Program-made: the position numbers and the translations under genes
Part shown: piece after piece, positions 10,384 through 19,055 of the stretch
Layout of the letters: each line of letters begins with the position of its first letter
Numbering within the stretch: position 1 is the stretch's first letter
NCBI GenBank assembly: GCA_945878115.1
Contig: CAMDVD010000008.1
Coordinates: 1-64,000 of the forward strand
Length of the DNA stretch: 64,000 nt
Reading direction: 5' to 3'
From: Chitinophaga pinensis
GTDB taxonomy: Bacteria > Bacteroidota > Bacteroidia > Chitinophagales > Chitinophagaceae
The notes under the pieces: model-generated
Database searches by the model: none
Told to the model about the DNA's origin: nothing
Seen by the model: the letters and a program-made list of their open reading frames with translations, nothing else

Positions 10384-11967
10384 TTAAAAGGTTGAAGTTA
10401 CGCCCATTTTAAATCCACTAAATGCTGGTTCATATCGACAAACACCTCCAGTACAATTAATACCTTCTACTTGTTTTACATATTGTGCTGTAAAACGATT
10501 TGGACCTTTTGTATACGCCATAAATAAATTTGGATAGTGGAGTGCTTTTTCTACATGTACTTTATTTGGTTTAATATTATACATATCTGACATTGCTAAG
10601 CTCCATTTTGGCGCAATATTAAATTCAAACAAGGCAAAAGCCCAAGAACCAAAATCTTGTTTAGTATTCATATATTGTATTTCAGTACGTATAGATTTCT
10701 TTTCATTTAATTTATAAACTACTTCAACAAAAGGAGTAACAGCATGTATAGTAGGATATTGCGCTTTTTCTTTACTTTGATACAATACTTGATTGTAAAT
10801 TAAATATTGTGTACCGAAATGAAAAATAAAATTCTTTACGCCTCTAATTTCCAATTCACCAAAAGCTTCTCTGTACAAAGGATCACTATGTAAAGTATTA
10901 ATATGTGTGTAGGAAAAAGTTAAATTTAAATTGTCATTTGGCGAAATGTAAGTGCTTACTGAACCTCCAATTTCGGATAAATCTTGTGAAGGCGGTGTAT
11001 AGCGAGCAATTAATCTTTGCGGACGAATTTGAGCAATAATAGGTTGCCAATTATAAATACCGCGCAATAAACTTTCATTGGGTGAACTACGCATCACAAA
11101 GTTTTGAGTTCTTTTAAAAGAGGCATTTATACCAAATTTAGATTTTGCAAATCCTAATGTTGAATAAATAACATTACCGCTTAATTTTTGTAAACCTTCC
11201 GTTGCAGTAGCAATCGCCTCCGATGATTTTAGTGCACCTTCCACATACCAAGTAAAATCACCAGCATTTAAAGTATTATATATCGTAGTGGCAAATGAAT
11301 TATAAACTGGTGTGAATCGTTTTTCAATAGGATAGCTATTTACTGTAGAAACGATAGCGTCCATACTATTTTTATCCATTGTTCTATTTACGATACCAAT
11401 ACCTGGCGTCATGTGTGCATTTTTGCCAATATCCAAATCTCCTTCCGCTGCAAAGCCTTTAATAATAGGATTATAACGTTCAAATAAAATTTTAGTTTGC
11501 CCCGAAAATGCTTTAACAGTTAAATTATTATTCAATTTATATTTTAAATGCAGACCAAATAAAGCATTATCAATCAATAAACCACGATCCTCATATGCCC
11601 GAAAAATAATACCACTGCCTATTTGATCATATACATGACCAGCAGTTATAGTTAAATTATTTACTTCTTTACTTAAACTAAACATACCTAAACCAGCTTT
11701 AGTCAGTGCACTTTGTGGATTTTGTAAATTTGAATTTTGAAATGCATCAAAACGAACTGTTCCTGTAAATCCATTTCCAGAATAGCGAAGACCAAACCAA
11801 CCTTCTCCACCACTCAATAAATTATCATATAATTGATTATCTGCAGCTTTTATACTAGTATCCCGTTGGAAAAAATTCATATTCATCATTAAATCACCAG
11901 TAATATTACCTTGTGAAAATGAATGCAGACTGCTAATCAAAAAAATTGCTGTTAAAATCTTTTTCAT
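10384..11967 (-). CDS. DUF6029 family outer membrane beta-barrel protein
   Basis: Signal peptide MKKILTAIFLISSLHSFSQG; RYSGNGFTGTVRFDAFQNSNLQNPQ; adjacent to Omp28 as in other Bacteroidetes. The ORF track extends the start to 11994. Confidence 0.7.
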   Translation of the reverse strand: MKKILTAIFLISSLHSFSQGNITGDLMMNMNFFQRDTSIKAADNQLYDNLLSGGEGWFGLRYSGNGFTGTVRFDAFQNSNLQNPQSALTKAGLGMFSLSKEVNNLTITAGHVYDQIGSGIIFRAYEDRGLLIDNALFGLHLKYKLNNNLTVKAFSGQTKILFERYNPIIKGFAAEGDLDIGKNAHMTPGIGIVNRTMDKNSMDAIVSTVNSYPIEKRFTPVYNSFATTIYNTLNAGDFTWYVEGALKSSEAIATATEGLQKLSGNVIYSTLGFAKSKFGINASFKRTQNFVMRSSPNESLLRGIYNWQPIIAQIRPQRLIARYTPPSQDLSEIGGSVSTYISPNDNLNLTFSYTHINTLHSDPLYREAFGELEIRGVKNFIFHFGTQYLIYNQVLYQSKEKAQYPTIHAVTPFVEVVYKLNEKKSIRTEIQYMNTKQDFGSWAFALFEFNIAPKWSLAMSDMYNIKPNKVHVEKALHYPNLFMAYTKGPNRFTAQYVKQVEGINCTGGVCRYEPAFSGFKMGVTSTF

Positions 11968-12056
11968 AAAGTGTAAATTTAAATGATGCAACAAATGTAA
12001 AATAGTTATGTGTATTTTTTACATAATTATCTATACTCCATCAAGTACCAAAAAAT

Positions 12057-13055
12057 CTATTGAATACCCAGTTCTTTACTTAATGCTAACATCCTATCCA
12101 TTGGTTTTTTTGCTGCTAATCGCAATGTTTCATCCATCCATAATTCAGGTAACTCATATTTCATGCATAAATACAATTTCTCCAGCGTATTCAATTTCAT
12201 ATGTGGACAATCATTACAAGCACAAGCATTTGTTGGTGGTGCTGGAATAAAATGTTTACCTGGTGAATTTTTTATCATTTGGTGAATAATACCTGTTTCA
12301 GTAGCAACTATGAATTCGGAACAATTATCCTTTTGTGTAAAAGATAACATTTGTGAAGTAGATCCAATAAAGTCAGCTATTGCTAATACAGCTTCTTCAC
12401 ATTCAGGATGGGCAATTACTTTTGCTTCAGGATGTCTAACTTTTAGTTTAATAATTTTTTCTAAACTAAAAATTTCGTGCACCATACAGGCACCATTCCA
12501 CAATACCATATTTCTACCTGTATGTTTATTAATATAAGCTCCTAAATTTCTATCCGGTGCAAATATTATATTTTGTTCTTTTGGTAGACTTTCAACTATG
12601 GCTTGTGCATTACTAGATGTACAAATTATATCACTTAAAGCTTTAATACCTGCACTGCAATTAATATAAGATATAACTACATGATTTGGATGCTGTACAA
12701 TAAATTTTTCAAACAAAAAAGGTGGGCAACTATCACTTAATGAACAACCTGCATTTAGATCTGGTAATACTACTTTCTTAGTTGGATTTAAAATTTTTGC
12801 AGTTTCTGCCATAAAGTGAACTCCTGCAAATACAATCATATCCGCATTTGTAGCTTGTGCTTGCCTAGCCAATCCTAGACTATCACCAATATAGTCTGCT
12901 ATATCTTGTATATCCGCATCTTGATAATAATGCGCTAGAATAATTGCATTTTTTTCTATTTTTAACTTCTCAATTTCAACGAACAAATCTAAAGTTGGAT
13001 CAATGTCTATATTTACATAACCCATTTTTTGTATGTTGTGCACATCTTGAATCAT
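12057..13055 (-). CDS. nadA: Quinolinate synthase NadA
   Basis: [78 protein letters not shown]. Confidence 0.97.
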   Translation of the reverse strand: MIQDVHNIQKMGYVNIDIDPTLDLFVEIEKLKIEKNAIILAHYYQDADIQDIADYIGDSLGLARQAQATNADMIVFAGVHFMAETAKILNPTKKVVLPDLNAGCSLSDSCPPFLFEKFIVQHPNHVVISYINCSAGIKALSDIICTSSNAQAIVESLPKEQNIIFAPDRNLGAYINKHTGRNMVLWNGACMVHEIFSLEKIIKLKVRHPEAKVIAHPECEEAVLAIADFIGSTSQMLSFTQKDNCSEFIVATETGIIHQMIKNSPGKHFIPAPPTNACACNDCPHMKLNTLEKLYLCMKYELPELWMDETLRLAAKKPMDRMLALSKELGIQ

Positions 13056-13633
13056 AGTATTAATAATATATTTTTTTTAAATAAAAAGAAAATTTACAAT
13101 TGCTATTAGGGCTGTGAATTAGTGTATAAAAAAGAGTTATACACGATGCAAATGTGATACTATTTTGTTTATACAGAATCAATTCACATTATTTATTTTA
13201 ATATCAACAATTCAATGATGTTATAAAATGGTATTCATAGGTATACATGAAGTTACTAGTCAAAGATAAGAAATGTGTAATCATCCTAATTTTTAGATAA
13301 AGAAGCTATGGAGAAAATTAAATAAATGGGTAAGAAATACAGTTTAATTATTGAAAAATTTATTTGATGTGGATTAATCGTATGTAGAAAATAAATTGAA
13401 TGTGGGAAGTGGATATGCTTTGGAAATAAACAGTAAAAAAAGGATTCTTTCAACAAAATGGTGAGGAGATTAAAAAGCTAATTGGATAAAGTACAGATTA
13501 AACACAAATTATTCCACACTAAAAATGGAATAAATCAAAGAAATAAAGTAAAAAAGTAAAATGAGTCTAAAAAAACTTTGAATTACCAAAGCAAAACTCC
13601 TATTTTTGCGCTCCTTAAAAAAATGTTGATAAT

Positions 13634-15760
13634 ATGTCGGTAATTCAAAACATCAGAGATAAATATATTGGTTTAGTTGTTGGAGCTATTATTGTAGCCC
13701 TTGTTGGTTTCTTAGTCATGGATGCCATGCAAAGTAATGTACGTAATATATTTAGTGGAGACAAAGGTCTATTAGCTAGTATAAATGGCACTCGTATTGA
13801 GTATAAAGATTTTGAAAGTAAAAGAAGCCAGTATGAAGACAATATGAAATCACGCAGTAAGGACGGAACCTTGACAGAACAGGAACGTAGTTCTGTGCAA
13901 GAACAAGCTTGGAGTGATATCGTAAATGAAACCTTGATTGGCGAGGAACTAGAAAAATTAGGGATGACCGAAATTGGAGATAAAGAACTTCAAGATATGT
14001 TAACTGGACCTTATGCAGATCCATTAGTACAACAAAGTTTTAAAAATCCAGATACTGGAATATTTGACCCAAGTATAGTAAGTCAAAATATTGCCGCTAT
14101 TGATCAAGATAAAACTGGTCAACAAAAAATATTATGGAAAAACTTTGAAGAGCAATTAATTAGAAACAGAAAACAAAGTAAGTATACCGATTTAATAGCT
14201 AAAGGAATTTATATTCCTAAATTTATGATGGATGATGCTTCTAAACAACTAACGGCAAAATCGTCGATTAATTTTGTAAGTCTGCCATATACAATGATAG
14301 GAGATAATGAGGTTAAGGTTACAGACGAAGATGTAAAAAAATATATTGACAAACATGAAGAAATGTTTAAATCACAAGAAGCTACGGCAAAAACAGAATA
14401 TGTTGCTTTTGATATTATTCCTTCAAGTGATGATACTGCAGCTAGTTTAGGTGTATTGAATGGATTGAAAGATACATTTACAAAAACAACAGACAATGAA
14501 GCTTTTATAACTAAAAATTCAGAAGATGTAATTAGAGACATGTATTATACAGAAAAAACTTTAGTTGCTCCAAATCCAGCTGAAATTGTTGGAACTGAAA
14601 TAGGTACTGTAACTGGACCATTTTATATAGATCAAATGTTTAAAATGGTAAAAGTGATTGATAAGAAATCAATGCCAGATAGTGTTAAAGTATCACGTGT
14701 TGTTGTTGCATTTACAGAACAACGAAAAGAAGAGGATGCAAAAGCTTCCATTGATAGTATGGAAAAAATGGTATTGTCTGGAATGGATATTGCACAATTG
14801 GCTGCTACACGTTCTGATGAAAAAGCCAGTGCCAAAAAAGGCGGTGATATTGGTTATATTACCCAAGAAATGGCAGCAAGTGATGTTGAATTCAAGAATG
14901 CTTGCTTTAATGGAAAAGTAGGAGATGTAAAAGTAATTAAATCAGAGTATGGCTATCAATTAATTAAAATAACGGATCAAAAGAATTTTCAACCTTCCGT
15001 AAAATTGGCAATTGTGAGCAAAGAATTGCAAGCTGGAAATCCAACTATACAAGCTGCATTTGCAAAAGCGAATACATTTATTGCAAAAGCCAAAGATGCT
15101 AAATCATTTACAGATGCAGCAAAATCAATGGGTAAAGATAAAAGAGTAGCAGACAATATGACTAAGTCACAACAACAAATTCCAGGTTTAGGCAGTGCAC
15201 GTGATTTATCTCGTTGGGCTTTTGAAGCAAAAATTGGTGCTGTATCTCCAATCTATAATTTAGAAAATAAATGTGTAATAGCATTATTAGTTGGCAGACA
15301 AGAAAAGGGAACATTACCTTCTATAGAGACTGTAAAACCACAAATTGAAAATATATTAAAGAAGGATAAAAAAGCAGAAGCCTTAATTGCTAAAGCGAAG
15401 GGTAAAACTACTTTAGATGAACTTGCGGCATTAGGTGCTACAACAGTGAAAGCAGCAGATACGGTATTAATGATGGGTGGTGGTAATAATGAAATTGGTT
15501 ATGAACCAAAAGTAATTGGCGCTTCATTTAATAAAGCTTTAATTAATAAAGTTTCTCCTCCAATTCCAGGTGACCAAGGTGTATTTTTTATCACTGTAAA
15601 AAGTATGGTTGATGGTGTTGCTGCAGATCCTAAAAACATGATGTATGAAATGCAAAAAGCACAATTACAACAAAACACTAGCGGTCAAGCTGCACAGATA
15701 GTGCCTTACGTATTAAAGAAGAAAGCAAAAATAGAAGACAATAGAGCTACCTTTTTCTAA
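13634..15760 (+). CDS. PpiD-like peptidylprolyl isomerase (SurA N-terminal and parvulin domains)
   Basis: MSVIQNIRDKYIGLVVGAIIVALVGFLVMDAM membrane anchor; parvulin region VSRVVVAF...ATRSDEKASAKKGGDIGYI...GDVKVIKSEYGYQLIKI. Confidence 0.9.
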   Translation: MSVIQNIRDKYIGLVVGAIIVALVGFLVMDAMQSNVRNIFSGDKGLLASINGTRIEYKDFESKRSQYEDNMKSRSKDGTLTEQERSSVQEQAWSDIVNETLIGEELEKLGMTEIGDKELQDMLTGPYADPLVQQSFKNPDTGIFDPSIVSQNIAAIDQDKTGQQKILWKNFEEQLIRNRKQSKYTDLIAKGIYIPKFMMDDASKQLTAKSSINFVSLPYTMIGDNEVKVTDEDVKKYIDKHEEMFKSQEATAKTEYVAFDIIPSSDDTAASLGVLNGLKDTFTKTTDNEAFITKNSEDVIRDMYYTEKTLVAPNPAEIVGTEIGTVTGPFYIDQMFKMVKVIDKKSMPDSVKVSRVVVAFTEQRKEEDAKASIDSMEKMVLSGMDIAQLAATRSDEKASAKKGGDIGYITQEMAASDVEFKNACFNGKVGDVKVIKSEYGYQLIKITDQKNFQPSVKLAIVSKELQAGNPTIQAAFAKANTFIAKAKDAKSFTDAAKSMGKDKRVADNMTKSQQQIPGLGSARDLSRWAFEAKIGAVSPIYNLENKCVIALLVGRQEKGTLPSIETVKPQIENILKKDKKAEALIAKAKGKTTLDELAALGATTVKAADTVLMMGGGNNEIGYEPKVIGASFNKALINKVSPPIPGDQGVFFITVKSMVDGVAADPKNMMYEMQKAQLQQNTSGQAAQIVPYVLKKKAKIEDNRATFF

Positions 15761-16152
15761 AGGAAAAAGTTTCCAATTATTGTTTTAGCTTTTTTATCTA
15801 GTAACTTCTATATGATGATATGCACTGCAAAATGCGCAATTACAACCAAACATTAGCGACTAAGTTGCACAAATAATGTCTTACCTATTTAAGATTAAAT
15901 CAAAAATAGAAGACAATAGTGCTATCGGTTTTAATGGATAAAGTTTCCAATAATCGTTTTAGTTTTTTAGCAAACAATTTCTAATTGATGTATGCTTTGC
16001 AAAAAGCGCAACTACAACAAAACACTCGCGGAAAAGTCGCAAGGATAGTATTTTTCAATTAAAGGAAAGCAAAAGATAATAGAGTGCCTTAATTAAAGGA
16101 TAAAGTTTTCAATAATCGTTTTAGCCTTTTGGCAAGCAATTTCTAATTGATC
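15641..16152. repeat. Three degenerate tandem copies (~172-175 bp period) of the ppiD 3' end + gmk 3' end junction
   Basis: TGCAAAAAGC(A/G)CAA(C/T)TACAACAAAACACT at 15651, a decayed copy at 15826 and another at 15998. Each is followed by a copy of the gmk end TTCCAATAATCGTTTTAG.TTTT.GCAA.CAATTTCTAATTG. Outer copies retain the functional gene ends. Confidence 0.9.
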
Positions 16153-16668
16153 ATTGATAATAACATGGTCAAATTGTTGTGCATATTTTAATTCTTCAGC
16201 GGCCTTATCTATACGCTCTTTTAGCGATTCTGGCGTTTCCGTACCACGCATAATCAAACGGTTTTTTAATTCTTCTATGGAAGGCGCTTTAATAAATAAA
16301 CTGATCGCTTGCTTGCCATAATGTTTCATTAATCGAAGAGCGCCTTGCACATCAATATCGGTTAATGGATATTTTTGATCGTCCCAAATACGTTGCAATT
16401 CAGCTTTTAAGGTGCCATAATATTTACCTTCATACACCATTTCAAATTCTGCAAATTCGTGGTTTGCAATTTTGCGTGTAAAATTCTCAACAGTAATAAA
16501 ATGGTAATTGACCCCATCTATTTCATTCAGTCGTGGGGAACGAGTACAAGCACTTACGCTAAATCGAAGCGAAGGAATTTGAGCCAGTAAATGATGAACG
16601 ATAGTTGTTTTTCCAGAACCAGAAGGTGCTGTAATAATAATTAATTTTTGAGCCTCAATTTCATTCAT
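16093..16668 (-). CDS. gmk: Guanylate kinase
   Basis: KLIIITAPSGSGKTTIVHHLL; SACTRSPRLNEIDGVNYHFI; FEMVYEGKYYGTLK; LTDIDVQGALRLM. Confidence 0.96.
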   Translation of the reverse strand: MNEIEAQKLIIITAPSGSGKTTIVHHLLAQIPSLRFSVSACTRSPRLNEIDGVNYHFITVENFTRKIANHEFAEFEMVYEGKYYGTLKAELQRIWDDQKYPLTDIDVQGALRLMKHYGKQAISLFIKAPSIEELKNRLIMRGTETPESLKERIDKAAEELKYAQQFDHVIINDQLEIACQKAKTIIENFIL

Positions 16669-16670
16669 GC

Positions 16671-17195
16671 TTATTTAGCAAGCAATTTATCTAAATCTTT
16701 AATACAGTCTTCGGCGCGTTGGTATTTACCAATGATAACACCATTAGCATCGATTAAAAAACATTGTGGTACAAACATAACACCATATTCAGCAGCGGCT
16801 TTACTTTGCCATCCACCTAAATCGCTCATATGATAAGGCCATTCTAATTTGTCTTTTTCAATAGCTTGAATCCAAGGTTCTGCATTTCTATCTAAAGAAA
16901 CACTAACAATAGTGAAACCATTTTTCGCTTTCATGAATTTTTTAGCGCTGTATTTTTTATAAAATTCAACTAAGCTAGGATTTGCTGCTCTGCAAGGTCC
17001 ACACCAACTAGCCCAGAAATCAAGTAGAATAACTCTTTTGTCGTTAATCGTAGATAATTTTATTTTTTCACCTTTAGGGTTATTGTATTCTAAGTCTGGC
17101 GCTTTTTGCCCTACTTCCATTTTTGTATTTTGGTATTGCGCATTCGCAAAGGAGAAACTCAACAAAGCGATAAAAAGAAAGGTTATTTTTTTCAT
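16671..17195 (-). CDS. TlpA-like thiol-disulfide oxidoreductase (thioredoxin fold, exported)
   Basis: Signal peptide; VILLDFWASWCGPCRAANPSLVEFYKKY; MFVPQCFLIDANGVIIGK. Confidence 0.92.
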   Translation of the reverse strand: MKKITFLFIALLSFSFANAQYQNTKMEVGQKAPDLEYNNPKGEKIKLSTINDKRVILLDFWASWCGPCRAANPSLVEFYKKYSAKKFMKAKNGFTIVSVSLDRNAEPWIQAIEKDKLEWPYHMSDLGGWQSKAAAEYGVMFVPQCFLIDANGVIIGKYQRAEDCIKDLDKLLAK

Positions 17196-17392
17196 ATGAA
17201 TTAATTAATTGAGAAATCAAATATAGTTTCTTTTTTGGAATTAGAGTTTTATGCAGCATTTGTTTTGTTTAACGATTGTAAAATAAAATATAGGTACAAA
17301 ATTGGTAAGTACCTATTTTAGAAGTGTTTTGTAACAGATAATAGGTTGCATGTTTACTATGGAAATGCAGAAAGATTTTAGCAATAAAAATA

Positions 17393-17400
17393 TATCTTTG
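17393..17400 (+). promoter_or_regulatory. -7 box TATCTTTG, 8 nt upstream of ATG
   Basis: TATCTTTGCCCCGAACATG. Confidence 0.5.
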
Positions 17401-17408
17401 CCCCGAAC

Positions 17409-18167
17409 ATGGCAAACCTCAATGTATATCAAAGATTGCAACAATTGCGAAAGCAAGGCAAAAAAGCATTTGCAGTTTTGATAGATCCTGATAAAGTGAG
17501 TACTACTCAAATAAGTACCTTGGCTAAATTATGTAATGAAGCCAAAGTTGATTTTCTTTTTGTTGGTGGAAGTTTAATGGTAACTCAGCATTTGGACGAT
17601 ATCATTCATACCTTTAAAAAGCATAGTGATATATCCGTTATTTTATTTCCAGGTAGTCCATCTCAAGTGAGTAAACAAGCTGATGCTTTATTTTATTTAA
17701 CTTTAATATCCGGTCGTAATCCAGAGTTGTTGATAGGCGCACATGTAGTATCTGCACCAATGGTAAGGGCAAGCGGCTTGGAAATAATTTCGACAGGTTA
17801 TATGGTAATAGATGGTGGAGCAGCTACAACGGTTTCGTATATGAGCCACAGTGCACCTATACCGCACAATAAAGAAGATATTGCATTGTGTACTGCAATG
17901 GCGGGTGAAATGCAAGGCAAACATGTATTGTATATGGATGCAGGCAGTGGCGCAATAAGACCTATTAGTGAAAGCATGATACATCGAGTAGCATCGCAAA
18001 CCAATATTCCATTAATAATAGGTGGTGGTATAACCGATGCAGAAAAAGCATATCTTAATTGTAAAGCCGGTGCAGATGTAATTGTAGTTGGTAATGCAAT
18101 AGAGAAAGATGCAAGCTTAATAAAAGAAATAGCACAAGCTGTACATGGATGTAGTGTAGAGGCTTAG
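17409..18167 (+). CDS. Geranylgeranylglyceryl/heptaprenylglyceryl phosphate synthase (PcrB/GGGPS family)
   Basis: FAVLIDPDKVS; VDFLFVGGSLMVT; ILFPGSPSQVSKQADALFYLTLISGRNPELLIGAHV; STGYMVIDGG; LYMDAGSGA; PLIIGGGITDAEKA; ADVIVVGNAIE. Confidence 0.93.
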   Translation: MANLNVYQRLQQLRKQGKKAFAVLIDPDKVSTTQISTLAKLCNEAKVDFLFVGGSLMVTQHLDDIIHTFKKHSDISVILFPGSPSQVSKQADALFYLTLISGRNPELLIGAHVVSAPMVRASGLEIISTGYMVIDGGAATTVSYMSHSAPIPHNKEDIALCTAMAGEMQGKHVLYMDAGSGAIRPISESMIHRVASQTNIPLIIGGGITDAEKAYLNCKAGADVIVVGNAIEKDASLIKEIAQAVHGCSVEA

Positions 18168-18248
18168 GTGGGATTTTTTATTGTTGTTGGCAAAAGATGA
18201 TGAAAATAAATTTCCTATAATAACTACCTTTCCCCAATCCAATATTTA

Positions 18249-18308
18249 CTATTTCACCCCAAAAGGAATAAACAATTTTACACACCTATTTCGGCCCATA
18301 TCAAATAC
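18249..18308 (-). pseudogene. Remnant of a TonB-dependent receptor 3' end
   Basis: Minus-strand translation VFDMGRNRCVKLFIPFGVK*, against VFDMGRNMSVKLLIPFGVK* at the end of the intact receptor gene (19056). Confidence 0.85.
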
Positions 18309-18507
18309 TTAGATAATATTAGATTTCCAATCCAAGGCTATTAAAGATTATTTGCTGCTTAGATATTCCTGAAAAATATTGTACACTTCTAAAACTATTT
18401 TAAGGCCTAATATGTTGGCAACCTTATTTACCTCCAGCGAACTAAAAAACTATACCTTTAGAATGCAGCAATAAATTTTTATCTTTGAAATTGTAAATTG
18501 AAAAATC

Positions 18508-18741
18508 ATGAAAGATCAAATTATTAATATCGATTCCGAAATTCTAGGTGGAACACCGGTATTTTATGGAACACGAGTGCCAATCAAGAACTTATTTGAT
18601 TATCTAGAATCTGGTGAATCCATAGATTTTTTCCTTGATGACTTTAGCGGTGTACAGAAAGAACAAGTAATTAAACTTTTAGAGATGTCGAAAAACCTTA
18701 TTGAATCATCTGCAAATATTTTACATGAAAATTTTGCTTGA
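18508..18741 (+). CDS. DUF433 domain-containing antitoxin
   Basis: INIDSEILGGTPVFYGTRVPIKNLFDYLESGESIDFFLDDFSGV. Confidence 0.92.
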   Translation: MKDQIINIDSEILGGTPVFYGTRVPIKNLFDYLESGESIDFFLDDFSGVQKEQVIKLLEMSKNLIESSANILHENFA

Positions 18742-19051
18742 TGAATGTGTTACAAAACATTTAAAACCGTTTTTATTAAACCATGAAGTATTTACAGTTC
18801 GAGAAATGGATTGGAGCGGGTTAAAAAATGGAAAATTAATGGCGCAATGCGTAGAAAATAATTTCGAAATTCTATTAACTATAGATAAAAATTTACAGTA
18901 CCAACAAAATCTTGAAAAGTATCCTTTAACGATAGTCATACTAAATTGCCCTTCAAGTAAAATAGAAGACCTTAAAGAGTTTGTTCCAATATTTTTAGCT
19001 AAAACTTCAAGTTTGGATAAACATAAAGCTTATATAATAAATAATGATTGA
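18725..19051 (+). CDS. DUF5615 family PIN-like toxin
   Basis: MKILLDECVTKHLKPFLLNHEVFTVREMDWSGLKNGKLMAQC...FEILLTIDKNLQYQQNL. Overlaps the antitoxin gene. The ORF track start at 18701 is probably too far upstream. Confidence 0.88.
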   Translation: MKILLDECVTKHLKPFLLNHEVFTVREMDWSGLKNGKLMAQCVENNFEILLTIDKNLQYQQNLEKYPLTIVILNCPSSKIEDLKEFVPIFLAKTSSLDKHKAYIINND

Positions 19052-19055
19052 AACA

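Noticed and set aside
13060-13630. Long AT-rich gap upstream of ppiD as a possible ncRNA locus
   Set aside because: No tRNA cloverleaf, strong hairpin or conserved motif recognised by eye.
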